Source: Candidatus Omnitrophota bacterium (GTDB taxonomy: Bacteria > Omnitrophota > Gorgyraeia > Gygaellales > Profunditerraquicolaceae). From it: a stretch of DNA of 5,976 bases. The position numbers and the translations under genes are program-made. Numbering within the stretch: the first letter of the stretch is position 1; the number at the start of each line of letters is the position of its first letter. Below the pieces are notes generated by a model. It was not told the origin of the DNA and made no database searches. It saw nothing but the letters and a program-made list of their open reading frames with translations. Shown here piece by piece: positions 1 through 5,886 of the stretch. The stretch is taken from assembly GCA_030691585.1 (NCBI GenBank), contig JAUYEC010000163.1, forward strand, positions 1 to 5,976, written 5' to 3'.

Positions 1-461
1 TCTTTGTGCGGACTCAACACGCTGATGCCGTCACTGACCAACTGCAGGATATCCTTGTCAGAACTTACAATGACAACCGGTATGCCCTTAGCCTTAGCTT
101 TGACGGCTAGAGTAGCGATCAGATCATCGGCCTCAAACCCGGGCTTCTGGCAGATAGTAATACCATAAGCAGAAATGATCGATTTGATCAAAGGTATCTG
201 GCTGACCAGGCCGTCGGGCATAGGCGGCCTGTTGATCTTATATTCCGCGAATTTTTTCTGCCTGAATGTCTGGCGCGAGACATCAAAACAAACACCCAGG
301 TAATCCGGTTTCTTCTCCTTGATGATCTTGTTCAAAATATTTAAGAAACCGTAAATTGCCCCTGTTGGCTGGCCGTATGAGGTTGAAAGAGTTCGCACAG
401 CGTAAAACGCCCGATAGCAAAAAGCATTAGCGTCAATTAAATAAAGAGTTTTTACGGACAT
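1..461 (-). CDS. polA: DNA polymerase I, N-terminal 5'-3' exonuclease part (partial)
   Basis: This is the first 153 codons of a protein that starts with ATG at 461-459 and runs off the left edge. The visible part is the PIN/FEN-type 5'-3' exonuclease domain of DNA polymerase I, which removes RNA primers and flaps during lagging-strand maturation and repair. It opens with LIDANAFCYRAFYA. It then shows FDVSRQTFR, the YKINRPPMP stretch, GFEADDLIATLA at 108-119 and SSDKDILQLV at 133-142. The acidic metal-ligand set is complete: D10, D60, E110, D112, D113, D135 and D137. These sit three residues earlier than the equivalent E. coli Pol I positions. An in-frame TAA two codons upstream and the absence of another Met before residue 81 fix the start. 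There is no clear Shine-Dalgarno. Because the gene is cut, the polymerase domain is not seen; a stand-alone FEN-like exonuclease is the alternative, less likely. Confidence 0.9.
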   Translation of the reverse strand, partial: MSVKTLYLIDANAFCYRAFYAVRTLSTSYGQPTGAIYGFLNILNKIIKEKKPDYLGVCFDVSRQTFRQKKFAEYKINRPPMPDGLVSQIPLIKSIISAYGITICQKPGFEADDLIATLAVKAKAKGIPVVIVSSDKDILQLVSDGISVLSPHK

Positions 462-581
462 TGATTATATTTGCGGCTCTACCGTAGGCCTATCACACAA
501 CCCGGTTTCTCCACAATTTTTTATGCAAGGGGTAAATTGGAAACATTGATTTATGGCAGGGGACAACGAATCTTTGCGGTT
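462..581. other. Intergenic gap between the TPR gene and polA, no clear signal
   Basis: These 120 bp separate the TPR stop codon from the polA start. I found no convincing terminator hairpin with a T-run and no good -35/-10 pair. A TATAAT hexamer lies only 2 bp upstream of the polA ATG on the minus strand, but it has no -35 at normal spacing and would place the transcript start inside the coding region. An 8-bp palindrome TAGGCCTA sits at about 485-492. Read-through from the TPR promoter into polA is the simplest reading, by inference. Confidence 0.4.
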
Positions 582-1556
582 TTATCGCGACAATATCCTA
601 TGCTGAAGCTGTTCTACGAATTGCTCTATTTCGTCGTTTGCGGGATCCAGCTGCTGGGCATCAATAGCCGTCTTAAGTGCGGTGACGTCTTCTCCTTTAT
701 TATAGAGCGCCCTGGCTTTGAACATATACTCCCTGGCTTGAACAGTGTCATCTTTTTTAAGCAGGGCCTTATCATTGGTTACCTGCGCCAGCAGCTCAAT
801 GGCCTCTTTTTCCTTATTGTCTTCTACCGGCCTATCAGAGAGCACTGTATCTATATCGTTGAAGCGCCGCTGGGCTTTTTGCGTCCAGGGGTCATTAGCC
901 AATCCCATCTCCGCCCTTTTTTGCCAATAGTACGCGGCTTGTCTTAGGTCGCGCCGGGATTCATAAAGCATAGCCAGATTAGAATAGGCGCTTAAGAGCT
1001 GCGGGTCAATATTCATGGCCTTGATGTAGGATTCTTCAGCGCGCTGCGGCAGGCCATTGGCCTCATAGAGAATACCTAAGTCGTTGTAGGCCACCGCGTA
1101 AAAAGGATCAAGGACCACGGCTTTCTGGTAAAGCGCCATGGCAGAATCCAACTCGCCATTGTTCTGGAACTCCAGGCCCTCGGCATGATATTGACGCGCG
1201 TCTTTTTGCAACTCGGTAAGACTTTCTTCTTTAGGTGGCGCCTTTGATACCGACAGTTCAGCAGTTGGGCTGGAAGGCTCCTTAATAAGAATAGTGCCCT
1301 TTTTTAATTCGGGAACTCTATTTACGCTGATCAACCCCGCGTTCTCTTTTTTAGGCTCACTCTCAGGCGCCGGCTGCACAATCGCCTGCTCTTGTGGGCC
1401 CGGAGCAGTTATTGCGCTGACAGGCCCCACTTCCGTAGTGCCTTGCGCGGATAAAAGATTAACACACGGGTTTAAGAATAGGAAAATTTGGGCAAGGCAG
1501 AATGAAACCAAAAAGAAGAATATCCGGGTATTGTTTTTGACGCTTGCGCTGGGCAT
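582..1556 (-). CDS. Secreted or membrane-anchored tetratricopeptide repeat protein
   Basis: This 324-residue protein has an N-terminal export signal: basic residues at 7-11, then a long hydrophobic core IFFFLVSFCLAQIFLFL at 12-28, with possible cleavage near LLSAQG at 34-39. No lipobox precedes Cys31, so it is not an obvious lipoprotein; an uncleaved anchor is possible. Residues 40-115 form a Pro/Ala/Glu-rich, low-complexity linker. Three adjacent TPR units follow at about 119-152, 153-186 and 187-219, recognisable by the A-x-x-x-L-G-x-x-Y pattern and the repeated ending DP (VVLDP, MNIDP). A fourth TPR-like unit lies at about 274-307 (ARALYNKGEDVTALKTAI, then LDP). TPRs are protein-docking scaffolds, so a role in an extracytoplasmic assembly is likely, but the partner is unknown. 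The ATG is fixed by an in-frame TAA just upstream and by the signal sequence. There is no Shine-Dalgarno; the promoter lies directly upstream. Confidence 0.85.
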   Translation of the reverse strand: MPSASVKNNTRIFFFLVSFCLAQIFLFLNPCVNLLSAQGTTEVGPVSAITAPGPQEQAIVQPAPESEPKKENAGLISVNRVPELKKGTILIKEPSSPTAELSVSKAPPKEESLTELQKDARQYHAEGLEFQNNGELDSAMALYQKAVVLDPFYAVAYNDLGILYEANGLPQRAEESYIKAMNIDPQLLSAYSNLAMLYESRRDLRQAAYYWQKRAEMGLANDPWTQKAQRRFNDIDTVLSDRPVEDNKEKEAIELLAQVTNDKALLKKDDTVQAREYMFKARALYNKGEDVTALKTAIDAQQLDPANDEIEQFVEQLQHRILSR

Positions 1557-1567
1557 ATATTGTATAT

Positions 1568-1595
1568 ATTATATGGTTTAAATGAGGGACGTCAA
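1568..1595 (-). promoter_or_regulatory. Sigma70-type promoter of the TPR gene
   Basis: On the minus strand, TTGACG (1595-1590, five of six consensus bases) is followed after 16 bp by a perfect TATAAT (1573-1568). A transcript starting about 7 bp beyond the -10 box would begin near 1560-1562, only about 4-6 nt before the ATG at 1556. This predicts an almost leaderless mRNA, consistent with the absence of a Shine-Dalgarno. The match is strong, but the start site is inferred. Confidence 0.7.
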
Positions 1596-1596
1596 G

Positions 1597-1615
1597 AAAA
1601 AAAATAATTTTATTT
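1597..1615 (-). terminator. Weak AT-rich terminator candidate after the toxin gene
   Basis: Read on the minus strand, AAATAA (1615-1610) and TTATTT (1607-1602) are exact reverse complements separated by 2 nt. They are followed by an uninterrupted T-run down to 1597. The placement about 20 bp past the toxin stop and just before the next promoter suits a terminator. The stem has only A-T pairs and would be weak. Confidence 0.3.
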
Positions 1616-1634
1616 ATAACTGTTGAACCCTATC

Positions 1635-1949
1635 TTATTCCAAAGCTAAAGCAAATTTTATTGCCTTATCTATTTGCTCTAATTTTTGCGAATTGAGCGA
1701 ACAAATTCTCTTGGTAAGAATTGCCTTTCTAATCGTAGTAATCGTATCCAAATTTACTACGCATTTATGAGGCAATCCGTCTTTTTCATCTAAAAATACT
1801 TCCACGGGAATATTACGGACAGTTGTCGTTATCTGCGCTGCCGTAACGGCATTGCGCACCTCGTATGCTTCATCACGGGAAAGCAAAACTACCGGCCGCC
1901 TGCCGACCGGCTCAGGCTGTTCTGCCCACCAGACTTCACCCCGTCTCAT
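1635..1949 (-). CDS. Type II toxin, MazF/PemK-family endoribonuclease
   Basis: This 104-residue protein has the normal length for the MazF/PemK/Kid toxin family, which cleaves RNA at short sequence motifs and stops growth when the antitoxin is lost. Visible family marks are the N-terminal RGEVWWAE (3-10), the GRRPVVLLS strand (16-24), ITTT at 40-43 and the CVVNLDTITTI core (63-73). By analogy with Kid and MazF, Arg17 or Arg18 and one of Thr41-43 are the expected catalytic residues; this assignment is inferred. The start ATG (1949-1947) overlaps the antitoxin stop in an ATGA arrangement and is preceded by a perfect AGGAGG at 7-nt spacing. The gene therefore appears translationally coupled to its antitoxin. 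It looks intact. The RNA sequence it would cut cannot be read from this. Confidence 0.88.
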   Translation of the reverse strand: MRRGEVWWAEQPEPVGRRPVVLLSRDEAYEVRNAVTAAQITTTVRNIPVEVFLDEKDGLPHKCVVNLDTITTIRKAILTKRICSLNSQKLEQIDKAIKFALALE

Positions 1950-2203
1950 TGCAGGCCCTCCTCTTTAAACGCGTCTGCGTAAGCCTGCTCAAAAACTTTT
2001 ATTTCCTGGACGGATTCCGGTTTTTTCTTATATCCTTCCTGGTAGCGTTTAATCAATTCTGCCCGCTCCCGATACTCCAGCCAAAAACGGATAGCTTTGT
2101 CAATAATAGCACTGCGGCCGAATCCCAATTTCTTTCGGATTTGTTCTAATTTATAATAATCCGCTTTGGGCAGGCTTATGGCAAGTTTTAAAGTATTTCG
2201 CAT
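1946..2203 (-). CDS. Type II antitoxin, ribbon-helix-helix DNA-binding protein
   Basis: This 85-residue protein lies directly upstream of the MazF/PemK-type toxin. Residues about 1-44 match a ribbon-helix-helix fold: the strand TLKLAISLP (4-12), a first helix ADYYKLEQIRKKLG (14-27), a turn at FGR, and a second helix SAIIDKAIRFWLEY (31-44). Such proteins dimerise on operator DNA. The charged tail (45-85, ending EEGLQ) is the expected toxin-neutralising segment. The frame stays open upstream to a TTG at 2227-2225, but the ATG at 2203-2201 is preferred because AAGGAG lies 8 nt before it and the core domain begins there. The 4-bp overlap with the toxin gene and an inverted repeat across its own promoter suggest autoregulation. 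No standard symbol is given, because RHH antitoxins paired with MazF/PemK toxins differ from classical AbrB-fold MazE. Confidence 0.85.
   Translation of the reverse strand: MRNTLKLAISLPKADYYKLEQIRKKLGFGRSAIIDKAIRFWLEYRERAELIKRYQEGYKKKPESVQEIKVFEQAYADAFKEEGLQ
1957..1962 (-). promoter_or_regulatory. Ribosome binding site of the toxin gene
   Basis: A perfect AGGAGG on the minus strand, 7 nt before the toxin ATG, lies inside the last codons of the antitoxin gene. It fixes the toxin start and supports coupled translation. Confidence 0.8.
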
Positions 2204-2211
2204 TTTGTCTT

Positions 2212-2217
2212 CTCCTT
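2212..2217 (-). promoter_or_regulatory. Ribosome binding site that decides the antitoxin start
   Basis: AAGGAG on the minus strand is spaced 8 nt from the ATG at 2203. It supports the shorter 85-residue antitoxin over the TTG start at 2227. Confidence 0.75.
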
Positions 2218-2226
2218 TTCCTACCA

Positions 2227-2248
2227 AAGTATAACATATTTCATACTT
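2227..2248. promoter_or_regulatory. Inverted-repeat operator over the toxin-antitoxin promoter
   Basis: The half-sites AAGTAT (2227-2232) and ATACTT (2243-2248) are exact reverse complements with 10 bp between them and a centre-to-centre distance of 16 bp. One half-site covers the -10 box and the other lies in the spacer next to the -35. This is the expected position for repression by a ribbon-helix-helix antitoxin or its complex with toxin. The repeat is seen; the binding is inferred. Confidence 0.5.
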
Positions 2249-2255
2249 ATGTCAA
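2228..2255 (-). promoter_or_regulatory. Promoter of the toxin-antitoxin operon
   Basis: On the minus strand a perfect TTGACA (2255-2250) is followed after 16 bp by TATACT (2233-2228), five of six consensus bases. A TG one base upstream of the -10 makes it an extended -10. Transcription should begin near 2221, leaving a leader of about 18 nt with the ribosome binding site. The -35 box lies 1 bp beyond the stop codon of the SWIM gene (2257-2259). Confidence 0.75.
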
Positions 2256-2256
2256 A

Positions 2257-3015
2257 CTATTTTTTGAGTTTTTTTTGCGTCTTTTTTTCCTTACGCGCAC
2301 CCTTTCTTCCTACGGCAATATCAATCCCGAAAATCTCTGAAAGATTTTTATTTTTAATAACGTTGGACTTCGTAGATCGCGATACCGGCGCTCTAAAGCG
2401 CGCCTTCTTCATCAACTCCATATGATCAACTTTCCTGAGTTTAAATAACAATTCCGGCTCATGATCCAGGCGATTGCCGACGCCGTAAAGAACGGCCGCC
2501 ACATGCTTGCACATATCCGCCCAATCAGGGCAGGAACAATTAAGAGAAATTTCATTAGGCAGGGGGAAAAGGCCGCGGTACTTATCCGTAATGATCCTCA
2601 TAACACCCGAAGAAAACCTGCCCTGCAGCAGGTCAATCACGGAACCAATTTGTCCGGAACAATTCCTTATGATTGATTTCCATTTTTTAGAATCAAGGCG
2701 CTTGATCTCAATTTTAACTTTATAAAGCGATGATCCTTGAACGAGCGCTTCGATCCTGCCTTTATCGGCATACAAATGGACCACCAAACCGTTACGGACA
2801 TACGACCGCCCCCTGGGAAGGCGATTCTCAAAGTCGCTAAAAGATTCGAGATGATCGCACCAGGCTCTGCCCCAAAAGGTTTTTGCCAGAGCCTTTCCTT
2901 CCAGATTTACCGGCGAAACTTTTTCGCCCTTTTTCATCATCTTTGCTATGGCCTTCCGCGCCTTTCTTTGTCTTTCAGCCGCTGAAACATATGAACGCCA
3001 TCCCCACCCGTACAT
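2257..3015 (-). CDS. SWIM zinc-finger protein, partner of the SNF2 ATPase
   Basis: This 252-residue protein carries a SWIM zinc finger, CSCPDWADMCKH, with ligands C160, C162, C169 and H171 in a CxCx6CxH pattern. SWIM fingers bind DNA or mediate protein contacts. The N-terminal half matches the bacterial SWIM family typically found next to SNF2 helicases: FWGRAWCDHLESFSDFENRLPRGR falls at 47-70, with the WGRAWC and NRLPRGR elements most typical. The C-terminal region is strongly basic (GRKGARKEKKTQKKLKK at 236-252), suiting nucleic-acid contact. The start at 3015 is chosen over an in-frame TTG at 3051 because AAGGAGG lies 4 nt before it and conserved sequence begins soon after. It sits 61 bp downstream of the SNF2 gene on the same strand and should share its transcript. 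The likely role is an adaptor for the ATPase; the exact function is unknown. Confidence 0.87.
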   Translation of the reverse strand: MYGWGWRSYVSAAERQRKARKAIAKMMKKGEKVSPVNLEGKALAKTFWGRAWCDHLESFSDFENRLPRGRSYVRNGLVVHLYADKGRIEALVQGSSLYKVKIEIKRLDSKKWKSIIRNCSGQIGSVIDLLQGRFSSGVMRIITDKYRGLFPLPNEISLNCSCPDWADMCKHVAAVLYGVGNRLDHEPELLFKLRKVDHMELMKKARFRAPVSRSTKSNVIKNKNLSEIFGIDIAVGRKGARKEKKTQKKLKK

Positions 3016-3019
3016 TTTT

Positions 3020-3026
3020 CCTCCTT
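3020..3026 (-). promoter_or_regulatory. Ribosome binding site that decides the SWIM gene start
   Basis: AAGGAGG on the minus strand ends 4 nt before the ATG at 3015. It is strong but closely spaced, and it argues against initiation at the upstream TTG at 3051, which would add 12 residues. Confidence 0.7.
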
Positions 3027-3039
3027 CCACACAAACGGA

Positions 3040-3071
3040 ACACCCGCGCAAATCCTTTAAGCGCGGGGTGT
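3040..3071 (-). promoter_or_regulatory. Intercistronic GC-rich hairpin between the SNF2 and SWIM genes
   Basis: The arms ACACCCGCGC (3040-3049) and GCGCGGGGTGT (3061-3071) pair over 10 bp with one bulged base, around an 11-nt loop. The hairpin begins about 6 nt after the SNF2 stop codon. No T-run follows directly on the minus strand, so a full intrinsic terminator is unlikely. It may be an RNA-stability or processing element, or a partial attenuator setting the SWIM to SNF2 ratio. Confidence 0.5.
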
Positions 3072-3076
3072 ACAGT

Positions 3077-5779
3077 TTAATTTTTGCTCACCGCAGAGTT
3101 TATATCAAGAGAAACCAATTTAAGCAATTCATCATCCGGCAATTCAGTAAGCAGCGCGCTGCCGGCCCCCTCAAGGATTTCATTAGACATTGCTTGCTTG
3201 GATTCGATAAGCGCGTCAATTTTCTCTTCAAGCGTGCCTTTGCAAATAAACTTGTGGACTAAAACCTTTTGCCGCTGTCCGATACGGAAAGCGCGGTCGG
3301 TAGCCTGGTTTTCAACCGCCGGATTCCACCAGCGGTCAAAATGTATGACATGGGAAGCCGCTGTTAAGTTAAGGCCCGTACCCCCTGCTTTTAACGACAG
3401 AACAAAAAAGGGCGGCCCTCCGTCTTTCTGAAAGGCCTCAACTAATTCAGGGCGCTTTTTAACCTCTGTTCCGCCATGAAGAATAAGCCCCTTCCTGCCG
3501 AAGACAGATTGCAGAAAATCAGATAAGGGACCGGTCATTTCCTTAAACTGGGTAAAAATCAAAACCCGTTCCTGCTTTTCCGATATAACCTCACAGATTT
3601 CTTTAAGCCGCAGGAACTTGCCGCTGTCGGAAGACGCGAATACGCCGTCTTTGACAAACTGCGACGGATGATTGCATATCTGCTTAAACCGCATCAGGTA
3701 AGAAAGAACGACCCCCCGCCGTTTAATCCCCTCAACGTTTTTAATGTCCCGCGCCAATGAATTCACGGACTCCTGGTAAAGGACGGCTTGCCCCTTGGAA
3801 AGGGAACAATAGGCCTTGAGTTCCGTTTTATCCGGAAGGTCGCTTATGACGTCCTTGTCGGTTTTCAGGCGCCTTAAAATGTACGGTTTCACGAGGGCCC
3901 GCAACGCGGCATACGGACTCCCGCTGTCTCCGGCTTTACGTTTAATAAATCCTTCAAAATCTTTAGCTGAACCAAGCAGCCCGGGAGAGACAAAATCAAA
4001 CAATGACCATAGGTCCGACAAATGATTTTCTACGGGCGTGCCGGTGAGCGCGAGCCTGTGTTTGCTCTTGAGCGCCTTGATCGCCTTTGTCTGCTTGGCT
4101 GCCGGATTCTTTATTGCCTGGGCTTCATCGGCAATGATAATGCCCCAATTCCGCTCGCGTAACCAGCTTATCCTGGCGGCTGAAGCGTAGGTCGTAATCA
4201 ACACGTCAAAATCAACATTGACGGGATTATTTATTCCGTCTCCTGAAGGATGAGCAACCCGGTATTTAAGCGACGGGGCAAATCGATCAATCTCCGACTT
4301 CCAGTTTCCAATAAGAGATGCCGAAACAATCAACAGAGCGGGGTGACTTCTGTCTTTAGCTTCAGATTGCCTGAGCAAGAGGAGTGAAAGCGCTTGAATA
4401 GTTTTTCCAAGGCCCATATCGTCCGCCAGAATTGCCCCCAACTGCATTTGATTGAGCGTATTCAGCCAGTTAACCCCCTCGGCCTGATATGGGCGAAGCT
4501 CGGCTTTCAGGTTCGCTCTCAACGCCGCCCCAAGTTTTTGACTTGTCTCCGGCGCCCTCATGGATTCCAATGTTTTTTTGAGCCAGCTGCCGGAAATAAT
4601 ACGGGTATACAATCGGGTTTCCTGAGTTTCTCCCTCGGCTCCAACGCTCTCGACGCCTGAAAGCCAGCGCATACCCTCCGCGAAAGTAACGCCTGTATCC
4701 TCAACCGATTTTGCCGCCGTTTTCCACTTTGACAAAAGGTCGCTGAGTTTATCCTGATCGATTTCCACCCACCGGCCTTTAAAAAAAATCAAATGCTCGC
4801 TCCGCTTAAGCAAATACTGAATTTCTTTTTCATTAAGTTTCTGGTCCCCGATAACGACGGACATTTGAAAATCAATAAGAGCGTCAAAACCCAAACGGCC
4901 GGGCTGTTTTTCCCCGATGCGGATCTCAACCTGAGGCCGGCTTGACTGTCTGGACTTCCACCAGTCGGGAACTTTGACAAAAATCCCCGCTTTGGCAAAT
5001 AGCGGGACGTCCTTTAGAAATTTGTAGGTTTCACCCGCGGTCCAGGCGAGCGGATGGTAAATATCGCCGGAATCGACGAGTTCCTTCAGATAGGCGCTTT
5101 CCTGAGAAGCTTTATAAACAGGCGCCAGGAGCCTTAACAGCATATTCTTATTTTTTGCGCCCGCGTACTCTTCCAGGGCCTCCCCCAGCGGGAGGTGCCG
5201 GGACCTTCCATCTTTTGCTATTTCACGGGCATAGGTCGCAAGAAAGGCAAAAGGGGCGCCTTCAGCCCCTTTGTTTTCCGCCAGATGGAAACACACGCGC
5301 CCGAGAAGGCTCCAGCTTGAATGCCTCCAGGAAAAAAATTCAGCCGTATTTTTCCCTGAAGCAATGATTTCTTGGCTCAGGGCAGTCTCAATTTCATTCC
5401 ACAAACCCCGCAAACATTCCTTATCGGCGTATTCAGCCCCCTTCATCGGCGGGACAGTCAGCAAAAAACGGTTCAGATCATCCTCGGGTATTTCAATATG
5501 AACCGGCTCTTTAGCAAGGTCATGCTTTTCAAGATCCGGCATCGCGGCAAACAAAGAAAGATAAAGCCTTGAAAAATCTTTCCAAAAGGCAAATGCCGGT
5601 TCTTCGGTAAAAACGCCGCTTGCGGCATCCAGGAATAATAATCCATACCCCGGGCCTTTTGAAAATGCGGCCGAAAGTCCCCGGCACTCTTCCAGGTCTT
5701 TTCCTTCAACGTAAAGCCGCTTGCTGGGCGAAATATAAATATCGGGCATTAATTGATACCTTTCAATGAATCCACTCAT
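3077..5779 (-). CDS. SNF2-family DEAD/DEAH-box helicase-like ATPase
   Basis: This 900-residue protein is a SNF2-type ATP-dependent nucleic-acid translocase. The N-terminal half (about 1-420) is the bacterial accessory region. It includes a segment resembling the SNF2 helicase-associated domain (PF12419/DUF3670 type) at about 270-350, with PDWW, the GFDALIDF strand and FKGRWVEID. The ATPase core follows: LRPYQAEGVNWL (428-439), Walker A DDMGLGKT (453-460, Lys459), IVSASLIGNW (484-493), motif II DEAQ (551-554) and motif III LALTGTPVEN (576-585). The second RecA lobe has RVLIFTQF (738-745), LKAGGTGLNL (796-805), the DRWWNP element (815-820) and the arginine-finger motif ATDRAFRIGQ (826-835). All core motifs are present, so it should be active. 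It resembles HelZ-type proteins and pairs with the SWIM gene downstream. The start is uncertain: ATG at 5779 has no Shine-Dalgarno, whereas ATG at 5749 (890 residues) has GAAAGG 9 nt upstream. The cellular target is unknown. Confidence 0.92.
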   Translation of the reverse strand: MSGFIERYQLMPDIYISPSKRLYVEGKDLEECRGLSAAFSKGPGYGLLFLDAASGVFTEEPAFAFWKDFSRLYLSLFAAMPDLEKHDLAKEPVHIEIPEDDLNRFLLTVPPMKGAEYADKECLRGLWNEIETALSQEIIASGKNTAEFFSWRHSSWSLLGRVCFHLAENKGAEGAPFAFLATYAREIAKDGRSRHLPLGEALEEYAGAKNKNMLLRLLAPVYKASQESAYLKELVDSGDIYHPLAWTAGETYKFLKDVPLFAKAGIFVKVPDWWKSRQSSRPQVEIRIGEKQPGRLGFDALIDFQMSVVIGDQKLNEKEIQYLLKRSEHLIFFKGRWVEIDQDKLSDLLSKWKTAAKSVEDTGVTFAEGMRWLSGVESVGAEGETQETRLYTRIISGSWLKKTLESMRAPETSQKLGAALRANLKAELRPYQAEGVNWLNTLNQMQLGAILADDMGLGKTIQALSLLLLRQSEAKDRSHPALLIVSASLIGNWKSEIDRFAPSLKYRVAHPSGDGINNPVNVDFDVLITTYASAARISWLRERNWGIIIADEAQAIKNPAAKQTKAIKALKSKHRLALTGTPVENHLSDLWSLFDFVSPGLLGSAKDFEGFIKRKAGDSGSPYAALRALVKPYILRRLKTDKDVISDLPDKTELKAYCSLSKGQAVLYQESVNSLARDIKNVEGIKRRGVVLSYLMRFKQICNHPSQFVKDGVFASSDSGKFLRLKEICEVISEKQERVLIFTQFKEMTGPLSDFLQSVFGRKGLILHGGTEVKKRPELVEAFQKDGGPPFFVLSLKAGGTGLNLTAASHVIHFDRWWNPAVENQATDRAFRIGQRQKVLVHKFICKGTLEEKIDALIESKQAMSNEILEGAGSALLTELPDDELLKLVSLDINSAVSKN

Positions 5780-5810
5780 CTGGCTAAAGGCAGACGATAT
5801 CTACCGAGTT

Positions 5811-5838
5811 ATTATATCTGGAATTCTTCGGCTTACAA
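5811..5838 (-). promoter_or_regulatory. Promoter of the SNF2-SWIM operon
   Basis: On the minus strand TTGTAA (5838-5833, four of six consensus bases) is followed after 16 bp by a perfect TATAAT (5816-5811). The predicted transcript start near 5804 leaves a leader of about 25 nt to the ATG at 5779, or about 55 nt to the ATG at 5749. It lies just downstream of the palindrome at 5849-5886. Confidence 0.55.
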
Positions 5839-5848
5839 CTATTAACCT

Positions 5849-5886
5849 AAATAACGGGGTCAGAATTAATTCTAACCCCGTTATTT
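5849..5886. repeat. 38-bp near-perfect palindrome, possible bidirectional terminator or REP-like element
   Basis: The arms AAATAACGGGGTCAGAATT (5849-5867) and its near reverse complement (5868-5886) touch without a spacer and differ at a single position (C5861 opposite A5874). In RNA from either strand they would form a long hairpin with a GGGG/CCCC core, ending in TTATTT. It lies 10 bp upstream of the SNF2 promoter -35, so it could stop transcription entering from the right. The length and symmetry exceed what a terminator needs, so a dispersed repeat or mobile-element end is also possible. The structure is certain; the function is inferred. Confidence 0.6.

Noticed and set aside
464..469. 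TATAAT directly upstream of the polA start as a promoter
   Set aside because: It lies 2 bp before the ATG, has no -35 at 15-19 bp, and would start transcription inside the coding sequence.
551..554. DEAQ instead of DEAH in motif II of the SNF2 ATPase as a sign of inactivation
   Set aside because: The catalytic Asp-Glu pair is present, and Gln in the fourth place is common in bacterial SNF2 proteins. Positions given are residues of the protein, not bases.
471..947. A 158-codon open frame on the plus strand
   Set aside because: It lies largely antisense to the TPR gene, whose signal peptide and TPR repeats are clear. It has no recognisable domain, and its composition is that of a complement-strand shadow.
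2204..2227. TTG start giving a 93-residue antitoxin
   Set aside because: The extra residues would be encoded by the ribosome binding site and leader, and the ATG at 2203 has a good Shine-Dalgarno.
3016..3051. TTG start giving a 264-residue SWIM protein with an extra N-terminal cysteine pair
   Set aside because: The extension overlaps the intercistronic hairpin and the AAGGAGG site of the ATG at 3015, so the cysteines are very probably not translated.
2948..3262. A 104-codon plus-strand frame across the SNF2-SWIM junction
   Set aside because: It is antisense to the ends of two well-supported genes and shows no family resemblance or ribosome site.
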